Source of the DNA: Lutimaribacter pacificus
GTDB taxonomy: Bacteria > Pseudomonadota > Alphaproteobacteria > Rhodobacterales > Rhodobacteraceae
DNA: 64,000 nt
Reading direction: 5' to 3'
Assembly: GCF_900142185.1 (NCBI RefSeq)
Contig: NZ_FQZZ01000001.1
Location: 1,116,001-1,180,000 of the forward strand
Made by a program: the position numbers and the translations under genes. The notes beneath the pieces were generated by a model, which did not search any database, was not told the origin of the DNA, and saw nothing but the letters and a program-made list of their open reading frames with translations. Shown here in pieces: positions 26,975 to 36,987 of this stretch; the first letter of the stretch is position 1, and each line of letters starts with the position of its first letter.

Positions 26975-27454
26975 CTAGTCCTGCAGATACCGCTCCAGCA
27001 CGATGGGCGGCACGTGGCCGCGCACCATCTTGTCGGGCAGCACGTAAGAGGGGGTGGCGTCCAGCTCCAGCGCGGCGGCCAGATCGGCGTTTTCGTGGAT
27101 ATCCAGAACCGTGAAAATCACGCCTTTCCCGTCCGTTAGGGCGCGCAGTTCATCCAGTGCCTGCGCGCAGTCGGGGCAGTCCTTTGCGACGAAGACGGCG
27201 ATCGCCGCGCCCCCCGCAAACAGCGTATCGGCGTGCCGCTCGATCACGCCAAGGTCGCGGTCGACCGCCTCGGCATAGGGCGACGGGCCCGACAGGGCGC
27301 GGGCGACGATTTCAGGCTCGTCCAGCAACAGCGCGCGGATCTCGGCACGCAGCACCGCGCGTTCCTGCAGGGTAAGCGCGGTGAAATCGGTGTCGGCCAA
27401 GGCCGCACCGCCCGCGCCCCACAGGGCGCAGGCCAGTGGCGTCAGGCGTCGCAT
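26975..27454 (-). CDS. Short thioredoxin-fold Dsb-like protein
   Basis: 159 residues with a signal peptide (1-20). Residues 25-55 (LTLQERAVLRAEIRALLLDE) resemble the N-terminal helix of the DsbA protein encoded just upstream. The redox motif is C93-P-D-C96 and the cis-proline is Pro135 in DATPSYVLP, 42 residues later as in plain thioredoxins, so the helical insert of DsbA is missing. Probably a periplasmic disulfide exchange protein that arose beside its larger relative. Four bases separate the two genes. Confidence 0.75.
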   Translation of the reverse strand: MRRLTPLACALWGAGGAALADTDFTALTLQERAVLRAEIRALLLDEPEIVARALSGPSPYAEAVDRDLGVIERHADTLFAGGAAIAVFVAKDCPDCAQALDELRALTDGKGVIFTVLDIHENADLAAALELDATPSYVLPDKMVRGHVPPIVLERYLQD

Positions 27455-27458
27455 CGGG

Positions 27459-28208
27459 TCAGTTCGCGCGGATCTGGTCGACGATCTGCATCATGCCCTG
27501 CAGCGGCACGTAGCCGCGCAAAAGCTGGTCTTCGAACACGAAGGTGGGCGTGCCGTTGACCTGCAGCCGGCCGGCCAGTTCGCGGTTCTGCCGGATCTCG
27601 GCGTCGACCTCGGGGTCGTCCATGCGCGCGAGGATCGGCTCGGGGTCGATGCCCAGCCCCTCGGCCAGCCGGGTCAGCGAGCCGCGCCCGACATTGCCGT
27701 TGAAGGTGATCAGCGCGTCGTGCATCTGCTTGTAGGCGTCGTCGCCGGCGACCATCCGCGTGGCGATGGCAAAGCGCGACGAGACCACCGAGTCCTCGCC
27801 CAGGATCGGGAATTCCTTGAGGATGAAGCGGATATTGCCATCGGTGTCGACCAGCTGCGCCACCTCGTCATGGGCCTTGCGGCAGTACCCGCAGCGGTAA
27901 TCCACGAATTCCACCAGCGTCACATCACCATCGGGGTTGCCGCCGACCCAGGAATAGCCGTCGTCGAAGATATCCTCGGCATTGACGCGCACCAGGTCCA
28001 GGTCGGTCTGCGCCTGCTGGTCGGCCTGGCGTTGCTCCAGCACGCCCACGGCCTCCATGATGATTTCGGGATTTTCCAGCAGGTAGGCGCGGATCTCGGC
28101 GCGGAAGGCGGTGCGCTCGTCCTCGGTCATGGCGGTCAGGTCGAAGGCGGCGGCGGGAACCGACAGGGCCGCAAGCGACAGGCCGGCGGCGGCGAGGGTG
28201 CGTTTCAT
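27459..28208 (-). CDS. DsbA-family periplasmic thiol oxidoreductase
   Basis: 249 residues from ATG 28208. Signal peptide 1-21, an N-terminal helix (TEDERTAFRAEIRAYLLENP), coiled linker, then a DsbA/Com1-type fold with C106-G-Y-C109 and cis-Pro221 (NGTPTFVFED), about 115 residues apart as in DsbA with its helical insert. Likely disulfide oxidase or isomerase of the periplasm. It sits between an M48 protease and the short Dsb-like gene, all leftward with gaps of 4-5 nt: one envelope-quality operon. Confidence 0.88.
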   Translation of the reverse strand: MKRTLAAAGLSLAALSVPAAAFDLTAMTEDERTAFRAEIRAYLLENPEIIMEAVGVLEQRQADQQAQTDLDLVRVNAEDIFDDGYSWVGGNPDGDVTLVEFVDYRCGYCRKAHDEVAQLVDTDGNIRFILKEFPILGEDSVVSSRFAIATRMVAGDDAYKQMHDALITFNGNVGRGSLTRLAEGLGIDPEPILARMDDPEVDAEIRQNRELAGRLQVNGTPTFVFEDQLLRGYVPLQGMMQIVDQIRAN

Positions 28209-28213
28209 ATGGA

Positions 28214-29542
28214 TCATCTCCGTTGTCTGAGGGCGGCTTCGGCCGCAGAAATCACATCTTGGGCCCGAAGGCCAGCGCGCGAACCGCGCGGCACCAGCCC
28301 CTCGGCCCGCCTGGCATGAACCAGCGCATCGTCGAACCGCCCGGCCAGCGCATAGCGTTCCGCCGTCACCACCGAGGCCAGCCCCGGGTCGCCGGTTTTC
28401 GCATAGGCCACGGCAAGGTCGCGCAGCACGCGCGGATCGCGGAAATCGCGGGCGCGGGCCCGTTCCAGCGCATCGCGCGCGGCGCGCGGGTTGTCCGCCG
28501 CCAGCAGCGCGCGGCCATAGCCGCCCATGATCAGCGCGTTGCCCGGCGCCAGATCGGTGGCGCGCTTGTAGGCGGCCACCGCGGCGCCCGCCTGCCGGCT
28601 TTCCAGCAGGATCTGCCCGCGCAGCTCGTGCACGAAGGGGTCGGTGGGGCGCATCGCGGCCAGCTTGTCGATGGCGGCCATGGCGCGGCGCGTGTCGGGC
28701 TGCCGGTGATGGGCGATCGCCGTGCGCATCAGGCGGATATCCTCGGTGGGCGACTCGTTCAGCCGCCGCAGCGTCCAGGCGGGCGCCCGCGAAAAGGCCG
28801 ACAGCTTGCCGGTGGCGCGGGCGAACCAATAGGCCGCGTCCTGCGGCGGGGGCGATGCGACCTGCGCGGCCCCGGCCTGCGCGGTCACCGCGCGCAGCCG
28901 GTCACGCGACAGCGGGTGGGTGCGGGCATAGGGGTCTTGCCGCGATTCCGACAGCAGTTCCTGCCCGCGAAAGATATCCAGCACCTCGATGAACGCCTTG
29001 GGGTCGATGCCCGCGCGCACCATGTAGCGCAGCCCCGAGGCGTCGGCGCTGCTTTCCTCGGCCCGGGTATGCGACATGAAGACCCGGTTGGCAGACCCGG
29101 CCACGCCCAGCGCCAGCCCGCTGGCGGCTTGCCCGCCCGCGCCCGAGGCCGCCGCCGCCATCGCCAGCGCGATCCCCAGCCCCGAGATCGTGTTCGCGGC
29201 CTGCGCACTTTGCAGGCGGCTGGCGATATGGCCGTTCTGGATATGCGCGGCCTCATGCGCGATCACCGCCTGCACCTGCGCGGGGCTGTCGAGCTTCATC
29301 AGCATGCCCGAATGGATGAAGATGTGGCGGTTATCGACGATAAAGGCGTTCAGGCCGGGATCGTCGATCACCAGTATGCGCACCTGCGTGGGCGACAGGC
29401 CCGCCGCGTTCAGCACCGGCCGGGCCAGTTCGGCCAGCGCGTGCTCGATATCCGGGTCGCGGATCAGTCCGCGCGCCTGGGCGGGCAGGGCCAGCGCCAC
29501 GACAAGCGTCGCGGCAACCGCAAATCGCCAGATGTAAGACAT
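28214..29542 (-). CDS. M48 metalloprotease with TPR tail (BepA-like)
   Basis: 442 residues from ATG 29542 (GAGGG upstream). Signal peptide 1-23. Zinc motif H96-E-A-A-H100 and third ligand Glu in EESSADASGLRYM. From about residue 265 on come TPR-like helices. This matches BepA/YfgC, a periplasmic protease-chaperone that guards outer-membrane protein assembly. First gene of an operon with two Dsb-type proteins; divergent from an aminotransferase gene 60 bp away. Confidence 0.88.
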   Translation of the reverse strand: MSYIWRFAVAATLVVALALPAQARGLIRDPDIEHALAELARPVLNAAGLSPTQVRILVIDDPGLNAFIVDNRHIFIHSGMLMKLDSPAQVQAVIAHEAAHIQNGHIASRLQSAQAANTISGLGIALAMAAAASGAGGQAASGLALGVAGSANRVFMSHTRAEESSADASGLRYMVRAGIDPKAFIEVLDIFRGQELLSESRQDPYARTHPLSRDRLRAVTAQAGAAQVASPPPQDAAYWFARATGKLSAFSRAPAWTLRRLNESPTEDIRLMRTAIAHHRQPDTRRAMAAIDKLAAMRPTDPFVHELRGQILLESRQAGAAVAAYKRATDLAPGNALIMGGYGRALLAADNPRAARDALERARARDFRDPRVLRDLAVAYAKTGDPGLASVVTAERYALAGRFDDALVHARRAEGLVPRGSRAGLRAQDVISAAEAALRQRR

Positions 29543-29602
29543 TGACCCTCGTCCGGTTTCGCTGTGAATTGGCCCTTCGCGGCAAAGCATAGGAAGTAAG
29601 TC

Positions 29603-30754
29603 ATGCGGAACTCAACCCGTGGAGAGGTCGATCCCTTCATTGTGATGGACGTGATGGAGGCCGCCCGCGCCGCCGAAGAGGCCGGGCGCCACATCATCCA
29701 CATGGAGGTGGGCCAGCCCGGCACGCCAGCCCCGGCAGCGGCGCGCGACGCGCTGGCGCAGGCGATGCGGGACGATCCGCTGGGATACACGGTCGCGCTG
29801 GGGCTGCCCGCGCTGCGGCGACGTATCGCACGGCTTTACGGCGACTGGTACGGCGTCGATCTCGACCCCGCGCGGGTGGTCGTCACGCCGGGTTCCTCGG
29901 GCGGGTTCATCCTGGCCTTCACCACGCTCTTCGATGCGGGCGACCGGGTGGGCATCGGGGCGCCGGGCTATCCCAGCTATCGCCAGATCCTCAGGGCGCT
30001 GGACCTGACGCCGGTGATGATCGAAACCGCCGCGGAAAACCGCCTGCAGCCGGTGCCCGGCGATCTGGACGGGCTGGACCTGCAGGGGCTGATGGTGGCC
30101 AGCCCCGCCAATCCCAGCGGCACCATGCTGGATCGCGCGGCGATGTCGGCGCTGATCGCGGCGGCGCAGGCGCAGGGCGCGGCCTTTATCAGCGACGAAA
30201 TCTATCACGGCATCGAATACGAGGCCAAGGCGGTCAGCGCGCTGGAAATCAGCGACGAGACCTATGTCATCAATTCGTTTTCCAAGTATTTCAGCATGAC
30301 GGGCTGGCGCGTCGGCTGGATGGTGGTGCCGCCCGACCATGTGCGCCGGGTCGAGCGGCTGGCGCAAAACCTGTTCATCTGCCCGCCCCATGCCAGCCAG
30401 GTCGCGGCGCTGGCCGCGATGGACGCCACCGACGAGCTGGAGGCGAACATGGCGGTCTATCGCTGCAATCGCCAGTTGATGCTCGACGGGCTGCCAAAGG
30501 CCGGGTTCGACCGGATCGCACCACCCGACGGCGCGTTCTACGTCTATGCCGATGTCGGCCACCTGACCGATGACAGCCGCGCCTTTTGCGCCGAGATACT
30601 GGACAAGGCGGGCGTCGCGGTGACGCCGGGGCTGGATTTCGACCCCGCGCGCGGGCATGGCACGCTGCGGTTCTCCTACGCCCGCAGCACCGCCGATATC
30701 GAGGAAGGGCTGGCGCGTCTGGCGCGCTTCATGAAGGACACGGGGCGGCTGTGA
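29603..30754 (+). CDS. Class I/II PLP aminotransferase
   Basis: 383 residues. Fold type I: VGQPGTPAPAAA at the N-terminus, Asp of ISDEIYHGIEYE, PLP-lysine in NSFSKYFSMTGWRVGW, and final Arg in LRFSYARS. It belongs to the aspartate aminotransferase family (subgroup I-gamma), where substrates vary, so no specific reaction is assigned. Its stop overlaps the next gene's GTG start. Confidence 0.88.
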   Translation: MRNSTRGEVDPFIVMDVMEAARAAEEAGRHIIHMEVGQPGTPAPAAARDALAQAMRDDPLGYTVALGLPALRRRIARLYGDWYGVDLDPARVVVTPGSSGGFILAFTTLFDAGDRVGIGAPGYPSYRQILRALDLTPVMIETAAENRLQPVPGDLDGLDLQGLMVASPANPSGTMLDRAAMSALIAAAQAQGAAFISDEIYHGIEYEAKAVSALEISDETYVINSFSKYFSMTGWRVGWMVVPPDHVRRVERLAQNLFICPPHASQVAALAAMDATDELEANMAVYRCNRQLMLDGLPKAGFDRIAPPDGAFYVYADVGHLTDDSRAFCAEILDKAGVAVTPGLDFDPARGHGTLRFSYARSTADIEEGLARLARFMKDTGRL

Positions 30755-31623
30755 GGTGGGCCGCGGCCCTTTTGCTGTTGTCCGCCGCATTGCTGGCGGG
30801 GGTGCTGGCGTGGCGCATGATCCCGCCGGCGGCGGGCATCGCGCCAAGGCTGGACGCCGGGGCCGGGCGCGCGCCGGTCGTGCTGCTGCTGGGGCCCCAG
30901 ACCGGCGGGCGGCCCGGCGCGGGCGATCCGCTGCCGCAGGAGTTGCGCAATGCCGGTTTCCGCGTGGCGCGGGTGGGCTGGATCGGGATGCCGGGCACCC
31001 CGGCCCGGCTGGACCGGATCGCGCTGGACCCGTTCGACAGCTACCTGGAAGGGCTTGCTGCGCGGGGTGACGTGGACCGGCGCTGCCTTTACGTGGCGGG
31101 CGCGTCGCGGGGGGCGGAACTGGCGCTGCTGATCGCCTCGGGCAACGGGGCGGTGGGCGCGGTCGCGGCGGTGGCCCCGGCGCATGTGGCGTTCCAGGCG
31201 CCGGGCATCGCGCCGCTGCGGCAAAGCGCGTGGCGGCGGGGCGGGGCGCCTGTCGCCTTCGTGCCGTTCCGGGCGGACCTGCGCGCCTTGCGCGGCCTTG
31301 TTACCGGTGATCGATTCGCCGGACGATACGCCCGCGCGCTGCAGGACGCGGCGGCGGTGGCCCGCGCGGCGATCCCGGTGGAACGCATCGCCGGGCCGGT
31401 GCTGCTGATCGGCGCAGCGCGGGACGAGGTCTGGCCCTCGGCGCGGATGGCGCAGGCGGTGGCGGACCGGCTGGCCGAAAGCGCATTCGCCCACGAGGTC
31501 GGGCTGACGATCGTGGATGCGGGGCACGACCTGCTGGCGCGGGGGGACGTGCGGGCCGGCATCGTCACCTTCCTGACCGGCGCGGCGCAGCGGGCGGGAT
31601 GCCTGCCGCCGGTGGCGCGTTAG
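30751..31623 (+). CDS. BAAT C-terminal-type alpha/beta hydrolase
   Basis: 290 residues from GTG 30751, which overlaps the TGA of the aminotransferase gene by four bases. A leader/anchor helix covers residues 3-20. Catalytic elements are Ser in YVAGASRGAELALL, Asp in GAARDEVWPS, and His in DAGHDLL. The pattern follows acyl-CoA thioesterase/BAAT C-terminal proteins. Probably a membrane-tethered or exported esterase; substrate unknown. Very Ala/Arg-rich compared with neighbours. Confidence 0.7.
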   Translation: MRWAAALLLLSAALLAGVLAWRMIPPAAGIAPRLDAGAGRAPVVLLLGPQTGGRPGAGDPLPQELRNAGFRVARVGWIGMPGTPARLDRIALDPFDSYLEGLAARGDVDRRCLYVAGASRGAELALLIASGNGAVGAVAAVAPAHVAFQAPGIAPLRQSAWRRGGAPVAFVPFRADLRALRGLVTGDRFAGRYARALQDAAAVARAAIPVERIAGPVLLIGAARDEVWPSARMAQAVADRLAESAFAHEVGLTIVDAGHDLLARGDVRAGIVTFLTGAAQRAGCLPPVAR

Positions 31624-31695
31624 GCGCTTTCTCGGCGCGGGGTTTGCTGTTAGTTTGCGGCCAAAGGCCGGGCGGACACCGGCCGGGGGCGATGT

Positions 31696-32913
31696 ATGAG
31701 CAGGCTGCTGGTTTTCTTGTTGACGATGCTGTGGGGCGGTCTGGCGCTGGCCGAGGATTTCAGCGCGCTGGCCCGGGTGCAGCCGGATGGCAGCGGCATC
31801 GACGACACGCGCGGCGGCGCGCGGCTGACCCTGACGCTCAGCCAGGGGGTGCCGTGGCGGGCCTATACCCTGACCGATCCGCCGCGGCTGGTGCTCGATT
31901 TCCGCGAGGTTCTGTGGGACGGGCTGGATGCCGGCACCCTCGACCGGGCCGAGGCCGTGCGGGGCGTGCGCTTTGGCGGGTTCCGGCCGGGCTGGTCGCG
32001 CATGGTGGTGGATCTGGCCATGCCGCTGGCGGTGGCGCAGGCCGGTATGACGGTCGCGCCGGACACCGGCCTTGCCAGGCTGGCGGTGATGCTGGATGCG
32101 GTGGCGGCGGAAGAGTTCGCCGCGCGGTCGGGCACCCCGCACGATCCGCGCTGGGATCTGCCCGAACGCAGCCGGCCTGCGGACGTGCCGCCGCGCCCGA
32201 TGGGCGAGGGGCCGGTCGTCGTGGTGCTGGACCCCGGCCATGGCGGGATCGACCCCGGCGCCGAACATGACGGGCTGACCGAGAAGGACCTGATGCTGAC
32301 CTTCGCGCGCGAATTGCGCGACGTGCTGCGCCGTGCCGGTGGGTTCGAGGTGGTGCTGACGCGCGACGACGACCGCTTTGTCTCGCTCGAACGCCGGGTC
32401 GCCATCGCGCACGAGAGGCGCGCGCATGTGTTCCTGTCGCTTCATGCGGATGCGCTGGCGCAGGGGCAGGCCCATGGCGCGACGGTGCATGTGCTGGACG
32501 ACGAGGCCAGCGATGCCGCCACCCGGCTTCTGGCCGAGCGGCACGACCGCGACGACCTGCTGTCGGGCGTGGATCTCGACGGGCAGGACGACGTGGTGGC
32601 CGGGGTGCTGATGGACCTTGCGCGGCACGAGACCCGGCCGCGCACCGTGCGGCTGGCCGAGGCGCTGGTGCAGGGGCTGATGGCCGCGGGCGGCCCGGTC
32701 AACCGGCGCCCGATCCGGCGCGGCGCGTTCTCGGTGCTGAAGGCGGCCGATATCCCCTCGGTCCTGATCGAGGTCGGGTTCCTGTCCAGCCCGCGCGACG
32801 CGGCCAACCTGCGCGATCCGGCATGGCGGATGGCGATGGCGCAGGGGATGCGCGACGCGCTGCGCGCCTGGGCCGATGACGACATCGCCCGCAGCGCGCT
32901 GCGCCGGCAATAG
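31696..32913 (+). CDS. N-acetylmuramoyl-L-alanine amidase with AMIN domain
   Basis: 405 residues. Signal peptide 1-19, AMIN domain about 25-130 (RLTLTLSQGVPWRAYTL), then an amidase_3 domain from 173: zinc ligands His182 (LDPGHGG), Glu196 (LTEKD) and His250 (SLHADA), and the catalytic Glu in SVLIEVGFLS. This is AmiC-type: it cuts the peptide stem from glycan strands at the division site. It stands directly before the PBP1A gene, which has its own promoter. Confidence 0.93.
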   Translation: MSRLLVFLLTMLWGGLALAEDFSALARVQPDGSGIDDTRGGARLTLTLSQGVPWRAYTLTDPPRLVLDFREVLWDGLDAGTLDRAEAVRGVRFGGFRPGWSRMVVDLAMPLAVAQAGMTVAPDTGLARLAVMLDAVAAEEFAARSGTPHDPRWDLPERSRPADVPPRPMGEGPVVVVLDPGHGGIDPGAEHDGLTEKDLMLTFARELRDVLRRAGGFEVVLTRDDDRFVSLERRVAIAHERRAHVFLSLHADALAQGQAHGATVHVLDDEASDAATRLLAERHDRDDLLSGVDLDGQDDVVAGVLMDLARHETRPRTVRLAEALVQGLMAAGGPVNRRPIRRGAFSVLKAADIPSVLIEVGFLSSPRDAANLRDPAWRMAMAQGMRDALRAWADDDIARSALRRQ

Positions 32914-32959
32914 GCCGCGCGACGGGCAAGGTTTTGCCCATCGGGCACGCCGAGTTGTT

Positions 32960-32988
32960 TTGACCGCGGCCGGTCGCGCGCGTATAGA
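32960..32988 (+). promoter_or_regulatory. Sigma-70 promoter of PBP1A gene
   Basis: TTGACC (32960-32965), exactly 17 nt, TATAGA (32983-32988). The predicted start near 32995 leaves a leader of about 14 nt. A small hairpin GGGCAA/TTGCCC (32924-32939) lies between the amidase stop and this promoter. Confidence 0.75.
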
Positions 32989-33008
32989 GGCCCCAGACTG
33001 CAAGGGAA

Positions 33009-35543
33009 ATGCTGGTGATACGGTTCGTTCTGTCCTTTTTCGGCGCGATTTTCACGCTGATCACGCTTGGCCTGCTGATGGTCGCGCTGAGTATCGGCGC
33101 GGTCTTCTGGATGTATGGCCGCGACCTGCCCAGCCACGAAAGCCTTGCGCAATACACGCCCCCGACAATCAGCCGGATCTATTCGGCGCAGGGGCGGCTG
33201 ATCGACGAGTTCGCGCAGGAACGCCGCCTGTTCACCCCGGCCGAGGAAATCCCCGACCTGGTCAAGCGCGCCTTTATCAGCGCCGAGGACAAGAATTTCT
33301 ATACCCACAAGGGCTATGACGCGCGCGGCATCGCCAGCGCGGCGATCGACGCGGTGCGCTCGCGCGGGCAGGATATCCGCGGCGCCTCGACCATCACGCA
33401 GCAGGTGATGAAGAACTTTCTGCTGGGCGGCGAGCGCCGGGCCGAGCGCAAGATCAAGGAAATCATCCTGGCCACCCGGCTTGAGGAAACGCTGTCCAAG
33501 GACAAGATCCTTGAGCTTTACCTTAACGAGATCTTCCTGGGGCAGAATTCCTATGGCGTGACGGCGGCGGCGCAGACCTATTTCAACAAATCGCTGAACG
33601 AACTGGCCCCGCACGAGGCGGCGACGCTGGCCTCGATGCCCAAGGCGCCATCGGATTACCATCCGGTGCGGCAAAAGGAGCGCCTGCTGGCACGGCGCAA
33701 TTTCGTGCTAAAGGAGATGTACGAAAACGGCTACCTGACCGAGGCGGAATACCAGAGCGAGCGGGAAATGCCGCTGCGCTCGGTCCAGAACGGCGATTTC
33801 GACAGCTTCAAATCGGCGCTGCCGCCGCGCGACTATTTCACCGACGAGATCCGCCGCCAGCTGTCCGACACGTTCGGCGAGGACGAGTTCTTTTCCGGCG
33901 GCATGACCGTGCGCGCCACGATCGACCCCGAGATGCAGGCGGTCGCCGCCGCCTCGCTGCGGCAGCAACTGGAACAATACGACCGCGGGCTGGGCATCTG
34001 GCGCGGCACCGGCGCGACGATCCCCGAGGACCGGCTGGGCAGCGAAGAGGCCTGGCGCGAGGCGCTGGCCGCGACCGAGGTGGCGCGCGACATCGACCTT
34101 GACGGCACATGGCACCCGGCGGTGGTGCTGGCGGTCGAGGACCAGCAGTTGCGCATCGGCATCGAGGGCGTGCAGGAGACCGAGGCCGAGCCCTTTGTCG
34201 TGCCGCGCAAGGATATCGGCTGGCTGCGCGGCGATTTCTTCGACAATTTCAAAACCGGCGACGTGGTGCATGTGCGCCGCATGACCTCCGGCGACGACGG
34301 CACCGGCGATTTCATCCGCTGGACGCTGCGGCAGGTGCCCGAGGTGCAAGGCGGTTTCATGGCGATGGACGTCAATACCGGGCGGGTGATCGCCATGCAG
34401 GGCGGGTTTTCCTACCAGCATTCGGTGTTCAACCGCGCCACGCAGGCGCAGCGCCAGCCGGGCTCGTCCTTCAAGCCCTTCGTCTATGCCTCGGCGCTGG
34501 ACAGCGGCTATACCCCCGCGACGATCATCATCGACGCCCCGATCGAGATCGACACGCCGCAGGGGCTGTGGCGGCCCCGCAACGCGTCGAACACCTTTTA
34601 CGGGCCGACGCCGCTGCGCACCGGGATCGAACGGTCGCGGAACCTGATGACCATCCGCCTTGCGCAGGAGGTCGGGATGGACGTGGTGGCCGACTATGCC
34701 GAACGGTTCGGCGTCTATGACAACATGGGCCGGTTCCTGGCCAATTCGCTGGGGTCCGAGGAAACCACGCTGTACAAGATGGTGGCGGCCTATGCGATGT
34801 TCGCCAATGGCGGCGAACGGGTGGAGCCCACGCTGGTCGACCGTATCCAGGACCGTTACGGGCACACCGTCTATCGCCACGACCGGCGCGATTGCGTCGA
34901 TTGCACCGACCCCACGATCCCGGCCAGCGAAAGCCCGGCCATCCTGACCAACCGCGAGCGCGTGATGAACGCGGTCACCGCCTATCAGCTCACCTCGATG
35001 ATGACGGGCGTGGTGCAGCGCGGCACCGCGTCGGGCGCGGTGAACCTGCCGGTGCCGGTCGCGGGCAAGACCGGCACGACCAACGAGTCGAAGGATGTGT
35101 GGTTCATCGGCTTCACCAACTCGGTCGTGGCGGGTTGCTATATCGGTTACGACCAGCCGCGCAGCCTTGGGCGCGGCGCCTCGGGCGGCGGGTTCTGCGG
35201 GCCGGTGTTCCAGCGGTTCATGGAGCAGGCGATCCAGAAATACGGCGGCGGGCGGTTCCGCATCCCGGATGAATGCATGTTCATCAAGATCGACCGCTTC
35301 ACCGGCGCGCGGCTGGACGACGACGCCACCGGCGACCATGTCGTGCCCGAATGTTTCCGCGAGGGCGAGCAGCCGATGTTCGGCATCATGTTCGACGGCG
35401 GTTTCGCCATGGGCGCCAACCTGCCGCTGGTCGAAGAGGTCGGCACGCGGCTGGGCCGCGAGGTCACCACCTCGACCGGGAAAAAGGCCGTGGTCGGCCC
35501 CAAGGCGAATTTCGGCACGCTGAGCTCCGGCGGGCTCTACTGA
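33009..35543 (+). CDS. mrcA: Penicillin-binding protein 1A
   Basis: 844 residues. Membrane anchor about 8-37, glycosyltransferase domain with Glu in [14 protein letters not shown] and [12 protein letters not shown], an OB-like insert, and a transpeptidase with SSFKPF (SXXK Ser) and KTGTTNES (KTG). It polymerises and cross-links peptidoglycan. A C-terminal extension with [21 protein letters not shown] closes it. Good promoter 20 nt upstream. Confidence 0.96.
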   Translation: MLVIRFVLSFFGAIFTLITLGLLMVALSIGAVFWMYGRDLPSHESLAQYTPPTISRIYSAQGRLIDEFAQERRLFTPAEEIPDLVKRAFISAEDKNFYTHKGYDARGIASAAIDAVRSRGQDIRGASTITQQVMKNFLLGGERRAERKIKEIILATRLEETLSKDKILELYLNEIFLGQNSYGVTAAAQTYFNKSLNELAPHEAATLASMPKAPSDYHPVRQKERLLARRNFVLKEMYENGYLTEAEYQSEREMPLRSVQNGDFDSFKSALPPRDYFTDEIRRQLSDTFGEDEFFSGGMTVRATIDPEMQAVAAASLRQQLEQYDRGLGIWRGTGATIPEDRLGSEEAWREALAATEVARDIDLDGTWHPAVVLAVEDQQLRIGIEGVQETEAEPFVVPRKDIGWLRGDFFDNFKTGDVVHVRRMTSGDDGTGDFIRWTLRQVPEVQGGFMAMDVNTGRVIAMQGGFSYQHSVFNRATQAQRQPGSSFKPFVYASALDSGYTPATIIIDAPIEIDTPQGLWRPRNASNTFYGPTPLRTGIERSRNLMTIRLAQEVGMDVVADYAERFGVYDNMGRFLANSLGSEETTLYKMVAAYAMFANGGERVEPTLVDRIQDRYGHTVYRHDRRDCVDCTDPTIPASESPAILTNRERVMNAVTAYQLTSMMTGVVQRGTASGAVNLPVPVAGKTGTTNESKDVWFIGFTNSVVAGCYIGYDQPRSLGRGASGGGFCGPVFQRFMEQAIQKYGGGRFRIPDECMFIKIDRFTGARLDDDATGDHVVPECFREGEQPMFGIMFDGGFAMGANLPLVEEVGTRLGREVTTSTGKKAVVGPKANFGTLSSGGLY

Positions 35544-35556
35544 CGCGCCGGATGCT

Positions 35557-35582
35557 CACCGCTTGCCCCCTGGCAGGCGGTG
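35557..35582 (+). other. Stem-loop between mrcA and prfB
   Basis: 11-bp stem CACCGCTTGCC / GGCAGGCGGTG (one T-G pair) with loop CCCT, 41 nt before the prfB start and without a T-run. It could be a weak terminator, an RNA-processing signal or a stabiliser. Confidence 0.5.
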
Positions 35583-35623
35583 GTCTATCACCCCGCACTG
35601 AAACCCCAAATCAGGACAATGCG

Positions 35624-36748
35624 ATGCGCGCAGAGGCCCAGAATACCGTTGCCGAGATCGAGAAATCGCTGGAGCTTTTGCGCCAGCGGATGGACTGGGA
35701 TACGGCGCAGCACCGGCTGGAGGAATTCAACGCCCGTGTCGAGGACCCCAATCTTTGGGACGATCCCGCCGCCGCGCAAAAGCTGATGCGCGACCGGCAG
35801 GCGCTGGTCGATTCCATCGACACCTACGAGGGCATCCGGCAGGAGCTGTCGGACAATGTCGAACTGATCGAACTGGGCGAGATGGAGGGGGATGACGAGG
35901 TCGTCGCCGAGGCGGAGGCCGCGCTGAAGGCGCTGGCCAGACGCGCCGCCGCGAAAGAGCTTGAGGCGCTGCTGAACTGCGAGGCCGACGGTAACGACGC
36001 CTTCCTGGAAATCAACGCCGGCGCCGGCGGGACCGAGGCCTGCGACTGGGCGCAGATGCTGGCGCGGATGTATGTCCGCTGGGCCGAGCGGCGCGGCTTT
36101 ACCGTCGATCAGCAGGACATGAGCCCCGGCACCGAGGCCGGGATCAAGTCGGTCGTCTACCAGATCAAGGGGCAGAACGCCTATGGCTGGCTCAAGTCGG
36201 AATCGGGCGTGCACCGGCTGGTGCGCATCTCGCCCTTCGGCAAGGGCACGCGCGAGACATCCTTTGCCTCTGTCTGGGTCTATCCGGTGGTGGACGACAA
36301 TATCGAGATCGAGGTGAACCCCGCTGATATCCGCATCGACACTTACCGGTCCTCGGGCGCGGGCGGTCAGCACGTGAACACCACCGACTCGGCGGTGCGG
36401 ATCACCCACATGCCCACCGGCATCGTGGTCACGAGTTCCGAGAAATCGCAGCACCAGAACCGCGACATCGCCATGAAGGCGCTGAAATCGCGGCTCTATC
36501 AGTTGGAGCTGGAAAAGCGCACGGCCTCGATCCAGGAGGCGCACGAGGCCAAGGGCGAGGCCGGATGGGGCAACCAGATCCGGTCTTACGTTCTGCAGCC
36601 CTACCAGATGGTGAAGGATCTGCGCACCAGCTTCGAGACCAGCGATACGCAGGGTGTGCTGGACGGCGATCTTGACGGGTTCATGGCCGCGACGCTGGCG
36701 ATGAACGTGGCCGGCAAATCCCGCGCCGAGGCGCAGGGCGAGGACTGA
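35624..36748 (+). CDS. prfB: Peptide chain release factor 2
   Basis: 374 residues from ATG 35624. GGQ motif in [17 protein letters not shown] for peptide release, and SPF in [13 protein letters not shown] for reading UGA/UAA. The frame is continuous through the region LRQRMDWD that corresponds to the programmed +1 frameshift site of E. coli prfB; no in-frame UGA exists here, so the gene lacks that autoregulation. Full length for RF2. Confidence 0.97.
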   Translation: MRAEAQNTVAEIEKSLELLRQRMDWDTAQHRLEEFNARVEDPNLWDDPAAAQKLMRDRQALVDSIDTYEGIRQELSDNVELIELGEMEGDDEVVAEAEAALKALARRAAAKELEALLNCEADGNDAFLEINAGAGGTEACDWAQMLARMYVRWAERRGFTVDQQDMSPGTEAGIKSVVYQIKGQNAYGWLKSESGVHRLVRISPFGKGTRETSFASVWVYPVVDDNIEIEVNPADIRIDTYRSSGAGGQHVNTTDSAVRITHMPTGIVVTSSEKSQHQNRDIAMKALKSRLYQLELEKRTASIQEAHEAKGEAGWGNQIRSYVLQPYQMVKDLRTSFETSDTQGVLDGDLDGFMAATLAMNVAGKSRAEAQGED

Positions 36749-36803
36749 GGCAGGATTTCGAGGAGGCTTTCGAGTCCTTTCGAGACATCTGAAAGACGCA
36801 CCC

Positions 36804-36968
36804 GCCCGGAACAGCCGCGCAGCGGCCCGGGCATCGCACGGCCGCCCCCCGGCCGGGCGATTGGCTGCCGCAGGCACTCCGTTTTGAGGTAGGATGTGGC
36901 TGGACGACAAAATGCCAGTCACAGACGTCGGATCGCCCGACCGCGGTCGTGCGATGTCCTTCTGTTGC
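36804..36968 (+). repeat. Dispersed intergenic repeat, full copy 1
   Basis: 165 nt; the first 69 are identical to copy 2 at 48501. The left end folds as GCCCGG-AACA-GCCGC/GCGGC-CCGGGC. Outer arms GGGCATCGCACGGCCG (36829-36844) and CGGTCGTGCGATGTCC (36944-36959) pair with two mismatches. It sits between the convergent prfB and penicillin acylase genes and contains no gene. Confidence 0.85.
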
Positions 36969-36987
36969 CAACGACCGGGCCCCGTCG

